From Catenovulum agarivorans DS-2 (lineage in GTDB: Bacteria > Pseudomonadota > Gammaproteobacteria > Enterobacterales > Alteromonadaceae), in assembly GCF_000568405.1 (NCBI RefSeq), contig NZ_ARZY01000023.1, positions 20,961-84,960 of the forward strand: DNA of 64,000 nt, written 5' to 3'. This document shows, piece by piece, positions 53,583 to 64,000 of this stretch; the first letter of the stretch is position 1, and each line of letters starts with the position of its first letter. The notes under the pieces were generated by a model. The model was not told the origin of the DNA and did not search any database. It was given only the letters and a program-made list of their open reading frames with translations. A program made the position numbers and the translations under genes.

Positions 53583-53792
53583 TTAAGCAAATGCTGCAAT
53601 TAATAAATCGTTATCTTCAATTTTATGTTTTGGTTGTGCTTCGCGTAGGATGTTAATTGCTTGTTTGCGGCACTTGCCACAGTCGTTAGCAATGCTCATT
53701 TGTTTACGCAATTCAACTAGACTACTACATCCTTGCTCTGCTGCAGCAATAATGTCTTTATCAGTAATACCGTTACATAAACAAACGTACAT
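53583..53792 (-). CDS. bfd: Bacterioferritin-associated ferredoxin
   Basis: The 69-residue product has the BFD [2Fe-2S] pattern: CLC at residues 4-6 and CGKC near residues 38-41. Bfd binds bacterioferritin and reduces its core so that iron is released. The gene stands alone with no bfr beside it. Upstream, an imperfect ATGAGAA/TTCGTAT inverted repeat near 53830-53847 could be a weak Fur site, as expected for an iron-starvation gene. Confidence 0.9.
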   Translation of the reverse strand: MYVCLCNGITDKDIIAAAEQGCSSLVELRKQMSIANDCGKCRKQAINILREAQPKHKIEDNDLLIAAFA

Positions 53793-53987
53793 ATTAAAAG
53801 CCTCTGTTAAAATACAATTGCATTATAAATGAGAAATATTCGTATTAGCAACTATGTTTTTAGATCTTTTACAAAAAAATAGTTGAGTGCTGCCCTTGGT
53901 TTTTACATATTCGCCTATATACTCTTTGCCAGTAATTGAATAATTTATATTATTCACACGTTCACAATAATATATATGGAGAATGTT

Positions 53988-54593
53988 ATGTCTGTATTAG
54001 TTGGCCGTCCGGCTCCTGATTTCACAGCTGCTGCAGTTCTAGGTAATGGCGAGATCGTTGATAGCTTTACATTAAGCGAAGCAATCAAAGGTAAAAAAGC
54101 AGTTATCTTTTTCTATCCTTTAGACTTCACTTTCGTATGTCCTTCAGAGTTAATCGCTTTCGATAAGCGTTTTGCTGAATTCCAAAAACGTGGTGTTGAA
54201 GTTATCGGTGTTTCTATCGATTCTCAATTCTCTCACAACGCATGGCGTAACACTCCAGTTAACGAAGGTGGTATTGGTGAAGTTCAATACACTTTAGTTG
54301 CTGACGTTAAACATGAAATCTGTCAAGCATACGACGTTGAGCACCCAGAAGCTGGTGTTGCTTTCCGTGGTTCTTTCTTAATTGATGAAGAAGGTAACGT
54401 ACGTCACCAGGTAGTTAACGACTTACCATTAGGTCGTAACGTAGACGAAATGTTGCGTATGGTTGATGCTTTAGCATTCCACCAAGAGCACGGTGAAGTT
54501 TGTCCTGCTGGCTGGCAAGACGGTGACAAAGGTATGGACGCGAGCCCTTCAGGTGTTGCTTCTTACCTTTCTGAGAACGCTGACAAGCTATAA
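53988..54593 (+). CDS. 2-Cys peroxiredoxin (AhpC/Prx type)
   Basis: The product of about 201 residues has the peroxidatic Cys in FYPLDFTFVCPSELIAF (about residue 49) and the resolving Cys in EVCPAGW (about residue 168), with the C-terminal YL motif near the end. It reduces hydrogen peroxide and organic peroxides, recycled by thioredoxin or AhpF; no ahpF is adjacent. ATG 53988 lies 6 bases after GGAG (53978-53981), so the earlier ATG 53976 is unlikely. A terminator follows directly. Confidence 0.93.
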   Translation: MSVLVGRPAPDFTAAAVLGNGEIVDSFTLSEAIKGKKAVIFFYPLDFTFVCPSELIAFDKRFAEFQKRGVEVIGVSIDSQFSHNAWRNTPVNEGGIGEVQYTLVADVKHEICQAYDVEHPEAGVAFRGSFLIDEEGNVRHQVVNDLPLGRNVDEMLRMVDALAFHQEHGEVCPAGWQDGDKGMDASPSGVASYLSENADKL

Positions 54594-54618
54594 TCGAATT
54601 TCCATAATTTGATTTATC

Positions 54619-54643
54619 AAAAGCCGGTTTATGCCGGCTTTTT
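54619..54643 (+). terminator. Terminator after the peroxiredoxin gene
   Basis: AAAAGCCGG (54619-54627) and CCGGCTTTTT (54634-54643) form a stem with a short loop and T-run; it ends just before the convergent rnt gene and may serve both. Confidence 0.85.
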
Positions 54644-54657
54644 GCATTTTAGGGGCT

Positions 54658-55299
54658 CTACTTGTCTGCTGCAGCTTCTTCTGGCTCTTGCCAACCACCT
54701 AAACTTTTCCACTTATTTACCATATAACAAAAAAGCTCAGCGGTTTTTTGAGTATCGTATAAAGCTGAATGCGCTTCTTTATTATCAAACTCAATTCCAG
54801 CCGCTTTGCAGGCTTTGACCAACACAGTTTGGCCTAACGTTAAACCGGCTAAGCTTGTCGTATCAAATGACACAAAAGGGTGTAGTGGGCTGCGTTTTAT
54901 ATTCGCACGTGCGATAGCCGCATTAACAAATCCCATATCAAATGCTGAATTGTGCGCCACCATAACGGAGCGCTGGCAACTATAATGCTTTTGGCGTTTA
55001 CGAATTTGTTTAAAAATTTCTTGTAACGCTGTGCGCTCGTCGACTGCAGCTCGTAATGGGTTACTTGGGTCTATCCCGTTAAATTCAAGCGCAGATTGTT
55101 CCAACACTGAGCCTTCAAATGGCTCTATATTAAATTGAATGGTTTCGCCGCAATAAAGTTCGCCATCGTCTGACATCTCAGTTAAAGTGGCTGCAATTTC
55201 TAACAAAGCATTTTTTTGTGGATCAAAACCCGCTGTTTCAACATCAATTACAACTGGGTAGTATCCTCGAAATCTATTTTTAAGCTGTGGTTGTGGCAT
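54658..55299 (-). CDS. rnt: Ribonuclease T
   Basis: The 213-residue DEDDh exonuclease has VVIDVETAGFD (about residues 16-26, first Asp-Glu), HNSAFDMGF (about 115-123) and HSALYDTQKTAELF (about 180-193) with catalytic His and last Asp. RNase T trims the 3' end of tRNA and other stable RNAs. It lies divergent to motY, the rnt-motY pair known from Vibrio and relatives. Confidence 0.94.
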   Translation of the reverse strand: MPQPQLKNRFRGYYPVVIDVETAGFDPQKNALLEIAATLTEMSDDGELYCGETIQFNIEPFEGSVLEQSALEFNGIDPSNPLRAAVDERTALQEIFKQIRKRQKHYSCQRSVMVAHNSAFDMGFVNAAIARANIKRSPLHPFVSFDTTSLAGLTLGQTVLVKACKAAGIEFDNKEAHSALYDTQKTAELFCYMVNKWKSLGGWQEPEEAAADK

Positions 55300-55390
55300 A
55301 AAATGAATACAGGTGCCAATATAAAAAAATTGTCGGCCATTATGCCAGATTTAGCCGCTTTGCTCACCCGTTGAATAAAGTAATTTGGTC

Positions 55391-55417
55391 TAAAAATTGC
55401 TAATTCCTTGGCAATAG
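55391..55417 (+). promoter_or_regulatory. Possible FliA-type promoter of motY
   Basis: TAAAAATT (55391-55398) and GGCAATAG (55410-55417) keep the sigma-28 spacing, but the -10 matches only five of eight bases. motY is FliA-dependent in related polar systems, which supports the call weakly. Confidence 0.35.
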
Positions 55418-55466
55418 CGAATGTATATCTGATTTAGTCAAAGTTTTGTCGGTGGAGAAAGGTTAA

Positions 55467-56348
55467 ATGATAGGTCGAATAGCTCAATTAGCCACAATGT
55501 TAAGCCTAGGTTATATAGGGCAGGTTATGGCCGACGTGCGGCATTATCAAGCCTCTCTTGACGACTCCAAATGGGTTAATCAGCAAAATGCACGATTAAG
55601 CTGCCGTTTAGAGCACTCTATCCCGCGTTATGGCAAAGTTGTTTTTTCTAGTGTGGCAAGTCGAGCGACAAATATGACTGTTAACTTAGACATGTTAAGA
55701 ACGCCTCATGGTTACGACATCGCCAAAGTTCTATCTGTACCGCCATCACATAGACCAGGGACACCAAGTCGTGAAATTATTGATATGCAGTTGTTGCAGC
55801 AATTTGATGGTGAGCTTATCGACAAGCCAGCATGGACCATGTTGTCTGAATTAGAAAAAGGCATGTCACCAACCTTCTATTATAAAGATTGGTACAGCGA
55901 CTTCGACCACATAACGGTTGGTATTAATGCCGCTAACTTTCATCAGGCATACGAAAGTTTTTTAACCTGTGTGGATAATTTATTGCCGTTTAACTTTGAT
56001 GACATTAGTTTGACTGTTCTCACTTATCAAAGTAACAAGGCTGAGCTTACTAAAAATTCGAAAAAACGTTTGGCTATGATTGCTGAATATTTGAAGCAGG
56101 ATGCAGAGTTAGATTTGGTCTTGTTAGATGGCTTTAGTGACAGCTATGGTGGTCGTTGGCACAATGAACAACTGGCTAAACAAAGGGCTGAAAATATCCG
56201 TAGCTTTTTCACTGACGCAGGTGTAGATGCGAGTCGTATTGAAGTTGATAGTTATGGTGAACGTCGCCACATAGCAACAAATCAAAATGTGTTAGGCAGA
56301 GCTAAAAACCGCCGCGTAGTTATTCGTATGGAGCGAGCGGTGCAGTAA
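55467..56348 (+). CDS. motY: Sodium-type flagellar protein MotY
   Basis: The 293-residue product has a signal peptide (cleavage near residue 22, after QVMA), a MotY-specific N-terminal domain (about 23-170) and an OmpA-like peptidoglycan-binding domain (about 185-285; LVLLDGFSDSYGG, LAKQRAENIRSFF, RRVVIRME). MotY forms the T ring with MotX under the outer membrane and holds the sodium-driven PomA/PomB stators. This implies a sodium-driven polar flagellum in the host. Confidence 0.92.
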   Translation: MIGRIAQLATMLSLGYIGQVMADVRHYQASLDDSKWVNQQNARLSCRLEHSIPRYGKVVFSSVASRATNMTVNLDMLRTPHGYDIAKVLSVPPSHRPGTPSREIIDMQLLQQFDGELIDKPAWTMLSELEKGMSPTFYYKDWYSDFDHITVGINAANFHQAYESFLTCVDNLLPFNFDDISLTVLTYQSNKAELTKNSKKRLAMIAEYLKQDAELDLVLLDGFSDSYGGRWHNEQLAKQRAENIRSFFTDAGVDASRIEVDSYGERRHIATNQNVLGRAKNRRVVIRMERAVQ

Positions 56349-56365
56349 GTTCAATCGTCCTTTTT

Positions 56366-56396
56366 AACAAGCATTAACCTTAAGTTAATGCTTGTT
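56366..56396. terminator. Palindrome between motY and the DUF3010 gene
   Basis: AACAAGCATTAAC (56366-56378) and GTTAATGCTTGTT (56384-56396) form a perfect 13-bp stem with a 5-base loop between convergent genes. Neither strand has a good T-run after the stem, so termination may be weak. Confidence 0.5.
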
Positions 56397-56403
56397 GGAC
56401 GAG

Positions 56404-56847
56404 TTAAGCCTCTATATTGAAGTGTTTTTTCATTGAAAAACTATAAGCTGTGACAAAAGCACTTTGTTGGAAACCTTTTAACCCAGTATCTTTAAAGTCA
56501 ACAGGTATAGGGTTACGTTTTATAACGGCTTTTTCGGTCTGTGGGCTTTGTAATTCAACATTAATATCCTCTAATAATTGAATGGCTGCCTCTAACTTAA
56601 AACCCAATGCGCTACCGGCAAATTTACCTTTCATTGGTCTTTCTTTGATCACAACATGTTCTACTTTGTAGTCGTGCATTAGTTTGCCAAATGCAAACTG
56701 GAAATCAGCTAGACCTTGTGCAGAACTGGCGTCGGTTAAAATCACTTTTTGTGTACGACAGCTCGGTAAATCAAAAACATCACCGTCCATATTTAACAAA
56801 CAAATAATTGCTTCGTTTGATTTAATTTCTACACCACAAACTTTCAC
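56404..56847 (-). CDS. DUF3010 family protein
   Basis: The 147-residue product starts MKVCGVEIKSNEAIICLL and has VVIKERPMKGKFAGSALGFK near residues 65-84, the conserved core of DUF3010 proteins of marine gammaproteobacteria. The fold suggests an RNase H-like front (an acidic residue in a short first strand), but no activity is established that I know of. It stands alone, convergent with motY. Confidence 0.7.
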   Translation of the reverse strand: MKVCGVEIKSNEAIICLLNMDGDVFDLPSCRTQKVILTDASSAQGLADFQFAFGKLMHDYKVEHVVIKERPMKGKFAGSALGFKLEAAIQLLEDINVELQSPQTEKAVIKRNPIPVDFKDTGLKGFQQSAFVTAYSFSMKKHFNIEA

Positions 56848-57131
56848 TTAGGTACTCCAACACTTGTAAATACACACAAAATACAACTCACTAAACGCTT
56901 GTCAATCGAGGTGCGGCTTTGAAGGCTTAATGGATTAAGTCAAGCTATTGCCAAATTCAACTCGAAAGATTAACCGGGCCCTAGTTTACTGTAATTTTGT
57001 CCCTATATATACGGTCTAACCATCAACAAGAGCAAACTTAAATCATTTTTGTTGTAAAGCAGCAAAATTATTGGGTTTATCCCGCTTTTCGGGTATTTTG
57101 TTTACCATTATTTTATATTGAGGAAATTTGC

Positions 57132-58691
57132 GTGAAATTAGCTGATTCGGTAGAACTATTTTTTAAACAGCATGGACTCGACTTTGCCAATAGTTTAAAT
57201 CGAGGCATCGAAAAAGAAGCTTTGCGCATTACTCCAACCGGGCGCTTGTCGACCCAACCACACCCAACACAATTAGGCTCTGCCTTAACCAACCCTTATA
57301 TCACAACTGATTATGCTGAAAGTTTGTTAGAGTTTATTACCCCTGTAGAAAACAATGCACAAACCAGCATAGAACAACTAATTGATTTACATAAGTTTGC
57401 TTATACTCACCAAGGGAGCGAATTGCTGTGGCCAATGAGTATGCCCTGTTTTGTCGGTTGTGAAGCGGATATCCAAATAGCTCAATACGGCAGTTCAAAT
57501 GTAGGCAAAATGAAAACCCTTTATCGAGAAGGGTTAAAGCACAGATATGGGAGCTATATGCAGGTTATATCTGGTGTGCATTTTAACTTTTCGTTTCCTG
57601 ATAGTTTCTGGCAAGTATTAGCTCAAGCCGAAGGCCAGGTATTAAGCCAAGCGTATATATCGGCTAAATATTTAGCCTTGTTACGAAATGTAAAACGCCA
57701 CTTATGGTTGTTGGCTTATTTATTTGGTGCATCACCTGCGTTGTGTGGTTCATTTTTAAAAGACAAAAAGTCAGCGTATCCTTTTGAAACAGTAGGGAAA
57801 GGAACTTACTACTTACCATATGCAACGGCACTGCGGTTAAGTGATTTAGGTTATACCAACAAAGCTCAAGCAGCATTGAGTATTCGTTATAATGATTTGC
57901 AGGAATATATACACGGCTTGAAACAAGCGATTAAAATGCCATCAGCAGACTTTGCACACATAGCAGCAGGTGAAAATGGTATATATCAACAGCTAAATAA
58001 AAATGTTTTGCAAATAGAAAACGAATATTATGCGCCAGTTAGGCCAAAACGTGTTGCAGACTCAGGTGAAAAACCCACTGATGCTTTATTAAGAGGTGGC
58101 GTTCAATATATTGAATTGCGCGCTTTAGATATCGACCCATTTTCACCTGCTGGGGTGAATATAGAGCAAATTCGCTTTTTAGATTTATTTTTAACTTGGT
58201 GTGTGCTCAGCGACTCACCCGAAATCCACAGCTGTGGTGAATTTTTAAATGCTGCAAATTTACAACAAACCTTATTGTATGGTCGCAAGCCTGGTGTGTT
58301 ATTAGATAATTCAGGTGAAAAAATTGCGTTAACTGATTGGGCCGAACAAATTATGCTGGAATTGAGCCAGTTGGCGCATGATTTTGATGGGGGCGAGTCA
58401 GGTGAATATCAAGCCGCGCTTAATGCACAAAGAAATAAGTTACTTGATGCTAATTTAACGCCTTCAGGCAAAATTATTGCCGCACTTACGGAAAATAACT
58501 GGGACAATGCAACACTTGGCATAAATATCGCTGAGCAATTTAAGCAACAAGCTACAGCGCAAAATTATCATCAATTTAGTGAAGCGTTTTTGCAGCAGAC
58601 CAGTGAACAAAGTGTCAATAAACAACGAGTGCTAGAGCAAGCGCCTCAAGCAGAATTTTCTGAATTTTTAAAAGATTATTTTTCTAAATAG
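57132..58691 (+). CDS. gshA: Glutamate-cysteine ligase
   Basis: The 519-residue product matches the proteobacterial GshA family: RGIEKEALRITPTGRLS (about residues 23-39), TDYAESLLEFITP (about 57-69), and QVISGVHFNFSFPD (about 138-151). It joins glutamate and cysteine with ATP, the first step of glutathione synthesis. The start is GTG 57132 after GAGG. The lipoprotein gene follows after 4 bp, so the two form an operon. Confidence 0.95.
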   Translation: MKLADSVELFFKQHGLDFANSLNRGIEKEALRITPTGRLSTQPHPTQLGSALTNPYITTDYAESLLEFITPVENNAQTSIEQLIDLHKFAYTHQGSELLWPMSMPCFVGCEADIQIAQYGSSNVGKMKTLYREGLKHRYGSYMQVISGVHFNFSFPDSFWQVLAQAEGQVLSQAYISAKYLALLRNVKRHLWLLAYLFGASPALCGSFLKDKKSAYPFETVGKGTYYLPYATALRLSDLGYTNKAQAALSIRYNDLQEYIHGLKQAIKMPSADFAHIAAGENGIYQQLNKNVLQIENEYYAPVRPKRVADSGEKPTDALLRGGVQYIELRALDIDPFSPAGVNIEQIRFLDLFLTWCVLSDSPEIHSCGEFLNAANLQQTLLYGRKPGVLLDNSGEKIALTDWAEQIMLELSQLAHDFDGGESGEYQAALNAQRNKLLDANLTPSGKIIAALTENNWDNATLGINIAEQFKQQATAQNYHQFSEAFLQQTSEQSVNKQRVLEQAPQAEFSEFLKDYFSK

Positions 58692-58695
58692 AGTT

Positions 58696-59316
58696 ATGAA
58701 TAAAAATACAATCTACCTTGGAGCTTTGCTGTTAAATTTTCTTTTATTGGGATGTGCCACATCACCTCCGCAAAAGCCAGATGATCTGTGCGAAATTTTC
58801 TTCGAAAATCGTGACTGGTATGATGCAGCAGCCGATGCTAGAGACAAATGGGGCACACCTATTCATATTCCAATGGCAATGATGTATCAAGAAAGTTCGT
58901 TTAAATCTGATGCTCAGCCACCGATGGAGTATTTTTTAGGTTTTATTCCAATAGGTCGAGCAAGCAGTGCTTATGGGTACTCGCAAGCCAAGACGTTAAC
59001 TTGGCAAGACTATAAGCGAGAAACGGGCAATGGCTGGGCAAATCGCAGTGATTTTGACGATGCTATCGATTTTATGGCTTGGTTTATCTACAAAACGCAT
59101 AAAATTAACGGTGTATCCAAATGGGATGCGTACAAGCAGTATCTGAATTACCATGAAGGTTGGGGCGGCTACCGCAAAAAAACTTATAACAAAAAGAAGT
59201 GGTTAAAAAATGTTGCGTGGAAAGTTCAAAAGCGAGCCGAGACTTATGGCGCGCAGTTAAAGCGCTGTGAAGAAGACTTACAAAGTGGTTGGTTATGGCG
59301 TCTATTCTTTGGTTAG
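58696..59316 (+). CDS. Lytic transglycosylase-like (SLT) lipoprotein
   Basis: The 206-residue product has a lipoprotein signal with lipobox LLGC (Cys19), then an SLT-like region where MAMMYQESSFKSDAQPP (about residues 61-77) holds the presumed catalytic Glu, and SAYGYSQAKTLTWQDYKR follows. Such proteins cleave peptidoglycan at the outer membrane face. The second half, NYHEGWGGYRKKTYNKKKW, fits the family. A homologue often follows gshA in related genomes. Confidence 0.8.
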   Translation: MNKNTIYLGALLLNFLLLGCATSPPQKPDDLCEIFFENRDWYDAAADARDKWGTPIHIPMAMMYQESSFKSDAQPPMEYFLGFIPIGRASSAYGYSQAKTLTWQDYKRETGNGWANRSDFDDAIDFMAWFIYKTHKINGVSKWDAYKQYLNYHEGWGGYRKKTYNKKKWLKNVAWKVQKRAETYGAQLKRCEEDLQSGWLWRLFFG

Positions 59317-59606
59317 GTAGTTGACACTTGGTCATTATTTGCAATGCGGTGTGATTTTTGTTATCTAAGAGTAATATTTTTTTATAAGTTATAACTTATT
59401 GTTAGTGTGGTTGGTTGTCTATGCTGCACTAACATGCTGATAATTAATTAATCGGTTGTGCCGTTTTTTATTGAGTGCTGGTCATAAGTTTTTACCGTAT
59501 ATTTCAATACTGCAATCTATCCCCTTTCTACTAGGCTTTAACTAGGGCCTAGTAGGGCCTAGCGTCTTAAGCGCATTTTTTTGTTGAAAGCAATTGAGGG
59601 AAAATC
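59317..59606. other. Intergenic stretch with an inverted repeat
   Basis: Within this gap CTACTAGGC (59528-59536) and GCCTAGTAG (59547-59555) form an inverted repeat, and AGGGCCTAG occurs twice in direct order (59544-59552 and 59554-59562). It may be an operator or a terminator part. Nothing else is recognisable. Confidence 0.4.
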
Positions 59607-59987
59607 ATGCAACCCATGCAAAATATTGTGGATTCACCGTATACCTCAAGGAAATGGCAAATAAAAACAGTGGATGGATTGTGTTTAGTTGCTGAGCAAG
59701 GGCAACTCAAGTTGGTCGAAAAGCTAGATAAACCCAATGCGCTATGGGAGTTTCGCGCAGGGAATGATGTCGGTTTGTATCAAATATATAATGCCCAAAG
59801 TGGTGATGTTTTAGTTGACAGTATTAATGGTGGTCATGACGAATGGGCTGTTGAGCCTTGTTATCAAGGGTACTGTCATTTAGTCAGCCCAGGTGGTTTG
59901 TTTAGGCATTTTGAACGAAGTTTCCAAAACAAACAAACTGGCAAAGGGTTAACCTTTGTTGAATACGAAAAGTGGTACTTAACTTAA
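59607..59987 (+). CDS. Hypothetical protein
   Basis: The 126-residue product has no signal peptide or membrane helix. It begins MQPMQNIVDSPYTSRKWQIK and is rich in aromatic residues (several Trp and Tyr), with short beta-strand-like stretches such as LYQIYNAQSGDVLVDS; it may be a small beta-sandwich or barrel. I do not recognise a family. GAGGG lies upstream of the ATG. Its 3' end overlaps the convergent response regulator gene by 4 bases. Confidence 0.6.
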   Translation: MQPMQNIVDSPYTSRKWQIKTVDGLCLVAEQGQLKLVEKLDKPNALWEFRAGNDVGLYQIYNAQSGDVLVDSINGGHDEWAVEPCYQGYCHLVSPGGLFRHFERSFQNKQTGKGLTFVEYEKWYLT

Positions 59988-61636
59988 GTTTGATCGATTT
60001 GGTTGTGTCGTTCTTTTGCTTGGGCGCTGCGCTCAAGCAATTTTTCGTAACGAGTTTGTTGGTCGTGCGGTAAGTTCTGTTGAGAAATAATGCTAATTGC
60101 GCTGTTATACAGCTTCGTTTGCTGTTCATCTAATGCCGTTCTAACCATTTGGTCGACGAGCGCCTGCAACATGTTTAGAGCAATTCGGACATTTTTAGGC
60201 ATTAAACGTAATGCGTCTGCAAATGCTTGAATCGCTGCAGGATATTGTTTTTTACCGTACAGTTGTACTGCAATATTGTTGAGCTGCCTTGGGGTAAAAG
60301 GTATTTCGGTTTTTTCGGATTTCTCTTGGGTTAAATAGGCGGCTAACACTTTGTCGTTTACCGTATTATCTTCGTTGTATTGTTGGTGAATATTTTCTAG
60401 TAGGTGGATTGCTTGATCTTGATATCCTAATTCGTGAAAGGCTTTCGCTTTGTCGATATAGTCTTCTAAATTACCGCTTTCTTCATGCTCTAATATGTTT
60501 GAAACCAACTGTTTAGCTTTACTCTCTTCATCTTTTAAATAGTGTATGCGTGCCTGTACAATGGATATTTTGTCTTTGTTTTCGGCAGATGAAGGAAATT
60601 GATCTTTTAACGCTTCTAAGAATTTTTCTGATTGGCGCACTATTACCGCAGATTCCTGCTCGGGTAAGGTTAGTGCGTAATCTATACCTGAACGAGCGAC
60701 TGTTAAGTATAAATCTGCTGTTTCGTGAAAGGAACGTTTGGCATATTTGAGCATGGCTTTTGCTGCATTGTATTGGCCAGAATGATCATGCACTAGCCTT
60801 GCAAGTTGGACGACACTTTTGTGCCTGTCTATATTGCGAGGTGATAGTTCGCTGGCATTTTGCAACTTCTGGTAGGCCAATTCATATTCATCATGTTGTA
60901 TATAATATTGGCCAAGTAGATCAAGTGCAGCTAAGCGTGTTTGTGGTTTAGCGACTAGTTTTTCGAGTATATTGATTGCTGCGTCTTCTTTGTCCAAACC
61001 TAAATAAGCTTTGGCTAATCCAACCATAGCCCAGGTAAATTTTTGTAAGGTGATAATTTCGTAATAAAACTGCGCAGCTTGCTGGTATTGCTGTGAGGCA
61101 AGCAAGGCATCACCTTTGATACGCATCAACAAAGGGTATAAGTTGGCTGCTTTAGGGTCCATTAATAGAGTGTCTACTTGCTCTAGCACCGCAGCATAAT
61201 TGTTCTGTTCAAGCGCTCGATATACTTTAGTTAATGTATGTTTTCGCGTTAATACGCGGCGCAGCCTGTCACTGAGTTCTTTGGCGGTAAAGGGTTTAGC
61301 TAGAAAGTCATCGGGTTGTAATTCAACCACGCTATTCACCAAAGCAGCATCGGTTTCTGCACTGGTAAATATAAAGGTTGTGGTCAGTTTAATGGCACCT
61401 TTTGCTTTGAGCTCTTCAAATAATTGATAGCCATCTTTATCTCGGCTCAAATTAAACGAGCAAATAATCACATTAAACTGATGTTCTTCAGCTAAACGCA
61501 ACGCATGTTTAGCACTCTCGGCCACCATGATTTTATCGAATCCAAGCTTTTCTAACGATTGTTTTAAAAAAACTTGTGCCAATGCTTGATCGTCAATAAT
61601 TAATACGTTGGCATGTTTGATGAGTTCTTGATTCAT
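59984..61636 (-). CDS. TPR response regulator with altered phospho-acceptor
   Basis: The 550-residue product has a CheY-like receiver (residues 1-130) and a long TPR-rich region (about 135-520). The receiver keeps the acidic pair (IIDDQ, residues 15-16), FTSAETD and LAKPF with its Lys, but the residue expected to be phosphorylated is Ser60 (IICSFNLSRDKDG), where relatives have Asp. So it may signal without phosphorylation, or by binding alone. There is no output DNA-binding domain; the TPR region suggests a scaffold. No kinase gene is adjacent. Confidence 0.82.
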   Translation of the reverse strand: MNQELIKHANVLIIDDQALAQVFLKQSLEKLGFDKIMVAESAKHALRLAEEHQFNVIICSFNLSRDKDGYQLFEELKAKGAIKLTTTFIFTSAETDAALVNSVVELQPDDFLAKPFTAKELSDRLRRVLTRKHTLTKVYRALEQNNYAAVLEQVDTLLMDPKAANLYPLLMRIKGDALLASQQYQQAAQFYYEIITLQKFTWAMVGLAKAYLGLDKEDAAINILEKLVAKPQTRLAALDLLGQYYIQHDEYELAYQKLQNASELSPRNIDRHKSVVQLARLVHDHSGQYNAAKAMLKYAKRSFHETADLYLTVARSGIDYALTLPEQESAVIVRQSEKFLEALKDQFPSSAENKDKISIVQARIHYLKDEESKAKQLVSNILEHEESGNLEDYIDKAKAFHELGYQDQAIHLLENIHQQYNEDNTVNDKVLAAYLTQEKSEKTEIPFTPRQLNNIAVQLYGKKQYPAAIQAFADALRLMPKNVRIALNMLQALVDQMVRTALDEQQTKLYNSAISIISQQNLPHDQQTRYEKLLERSAQAKERHNQIDQT

Positions 61637-61827
61637 GTTGGTCCGTGTTAAATCGATTCGCCAAGTGCTTAAATACCTGCTCGATGGATAGATTGATTAT
61701 TGATTTAAACCATAGAAATTACAAGTGATTAGCATAGCGTTAATTTGCACTATAAATGCTTTAACAAAAATATTCTGCCATTAATGCTTTTAAATTAGCG
61801 TATAGGCTATATAATTTGTGTCGATTT

Positions 61828-61916
61828 TACTTGTCGGAGTGCCCTTGGGCTGAGATCGCATTTGCGGGATCCGTCGAACCTGATCTGGGTTAAACCAGCG
61901 TAGGGAACAAGATACT
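61828..61916 (+). ncRNA. TPP riboswitch (THI element)
   Basis: The conserved core is present: CTGAGAT (61850-61856), GAACCTGATC (61876-61885) and the GTTAAACCAGCGTAGGGAA stretch, with ends CTTGT and ACAAG closing P1. The right arm ACAAGA (61908-61913) can instead pair with TCTTGT (61930-61935), giving a simple switch before the thiC ATG. A TATAAT (61810-61815) lies just upstream with a poor -35. Confidence 0.95.
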
Positions 61917-61927
61917 TTTCTGAATAA

Positions 61928-63910
<1,983 letters not shown>

Positions 63911-63935
63911 TTTGTCAATTTAGGTAATCCTCAGG

Positions 63936-64000
63936 ATGAAAATAGCCGTTGTAGGCGGTGGTTTACTTGGACGTTTGTTGGCTTGGCAATTGAGCTTGCC
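63936..64000 (+). CDS. thiO: FAD-dependent glycine oxidase ThiO, N-terminal fragment
   Basis: Only the first 21 residues lie in the window: MKIAVVGGGLLGRLLAWQLS, with the GxGxxG-type FAD-binding start. After thiC in a thi operon this fits ThiO, which oxidises glycine to the imine for thiazole synthesis. The fragment is too short to exclude another FAD oxidoreductase. Confidence 0.6.
   Translation, partial: MKIAVVGGGLLGRLLAWQLSL

Overview
The window looks like chromosome from a marine, polarly flagellated gammaproteobacterium of the Alteromonadales type. The evidence is AT-rich DNA, a ParC/ParP/CheW/DUF2802 chemotaxis tail, MotY of the sodium-driven polar flagellum, a UvrY/GacA regulator, and the order uvrC-pgsA-tRNA-Gly-Cys-Leu. 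I cannot name the species from sequence alone. All family assignments come from reading motifs, not from database searches.

Layout. 1-2.7 kb: end of a chemotaxis operon (ParA-like, ParP-like, CheW, DUF2802), then uvrY, which carries a one-base frameshift between its two domains. 2.7-4.4 kb: a SulP anion transporter on the minus strand. 4.6-8.4 kb: flagellin behind a perfect FliA (sigma-28) promoter, then flaG, fliD, fliS and a fliT-like gene. 8.4-15.7 kb: a complete pseudaminic acid pathway (pseB, C, F, I, G, H) with a GT9-like transferase; pseG and pseH are separated by 700 bp of structured repeats. 15.7-20.8 kb: an acyl module (acyl carrier protein, SDR, AMP-ligase, LuxE-like, LuxC-like). 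20.8-29 kb: LicD, a PhnW-like transaminase, a PntC/LicC-like cytidylyltransferase, a methyltransferase, a Stealth phosphotransferase and a giant Maf flagellin glycosyltransferase. 29.2-38.2 kb: a four-gene module (small Rossmann domain, glycosyltransferase, AsnB-like amidotransferase, second Rossmann domain) present twice around a WbpI-type epimerase. 38.2-44.6 kb, minus strand: a set matching the phosphoramidate pathway of Campylobacter jejuni capsule (Cj1415-Cj1418 families) plus a methyltransferase and a sulfotransferase-fold protein. 45-49 kb: wbpA-B-D-E-like genes for UDP-2,3-diacetamido-uronic acid. 49-49.9 kb: a divergent flagellin. 50-64 kb: housekeeping genes (uvrC, pgsA, seven tRNAs, bfd, peroxiredoxin, rnt, motY, DUF3010, gshA, a lytic transglycosylase-like lipoprotein, a TPR response regulator, a TPP riboswitch, thiC, start of thiO).

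How it works together. The 4.6-49.9 kb block reads as a flagellin production and glycosylation island lying between uvrY and uvrC, which are neighbours in Escherichia coli. Pseudaminic acid is the likely flagellin-linked sugar and Maf the likely transferase. Further modules could extend or decorate the glycan with diacetamido-uronic acid sugars amidated by the AsnB-like enzymes, a fatty-acyl-derived group, a phosphonate or phosphodiester group, and an O-methyl phosphoramidate group. FliA-type promoters (TAAA-N15-GCCGATAA-like) sit in front of the flagellin and of several sugar operons, suggesting that glycan synthesis is timed with late flagellar genes. The most exciting system is the phosphoramidate cluster; its link to the flagellum is inference.
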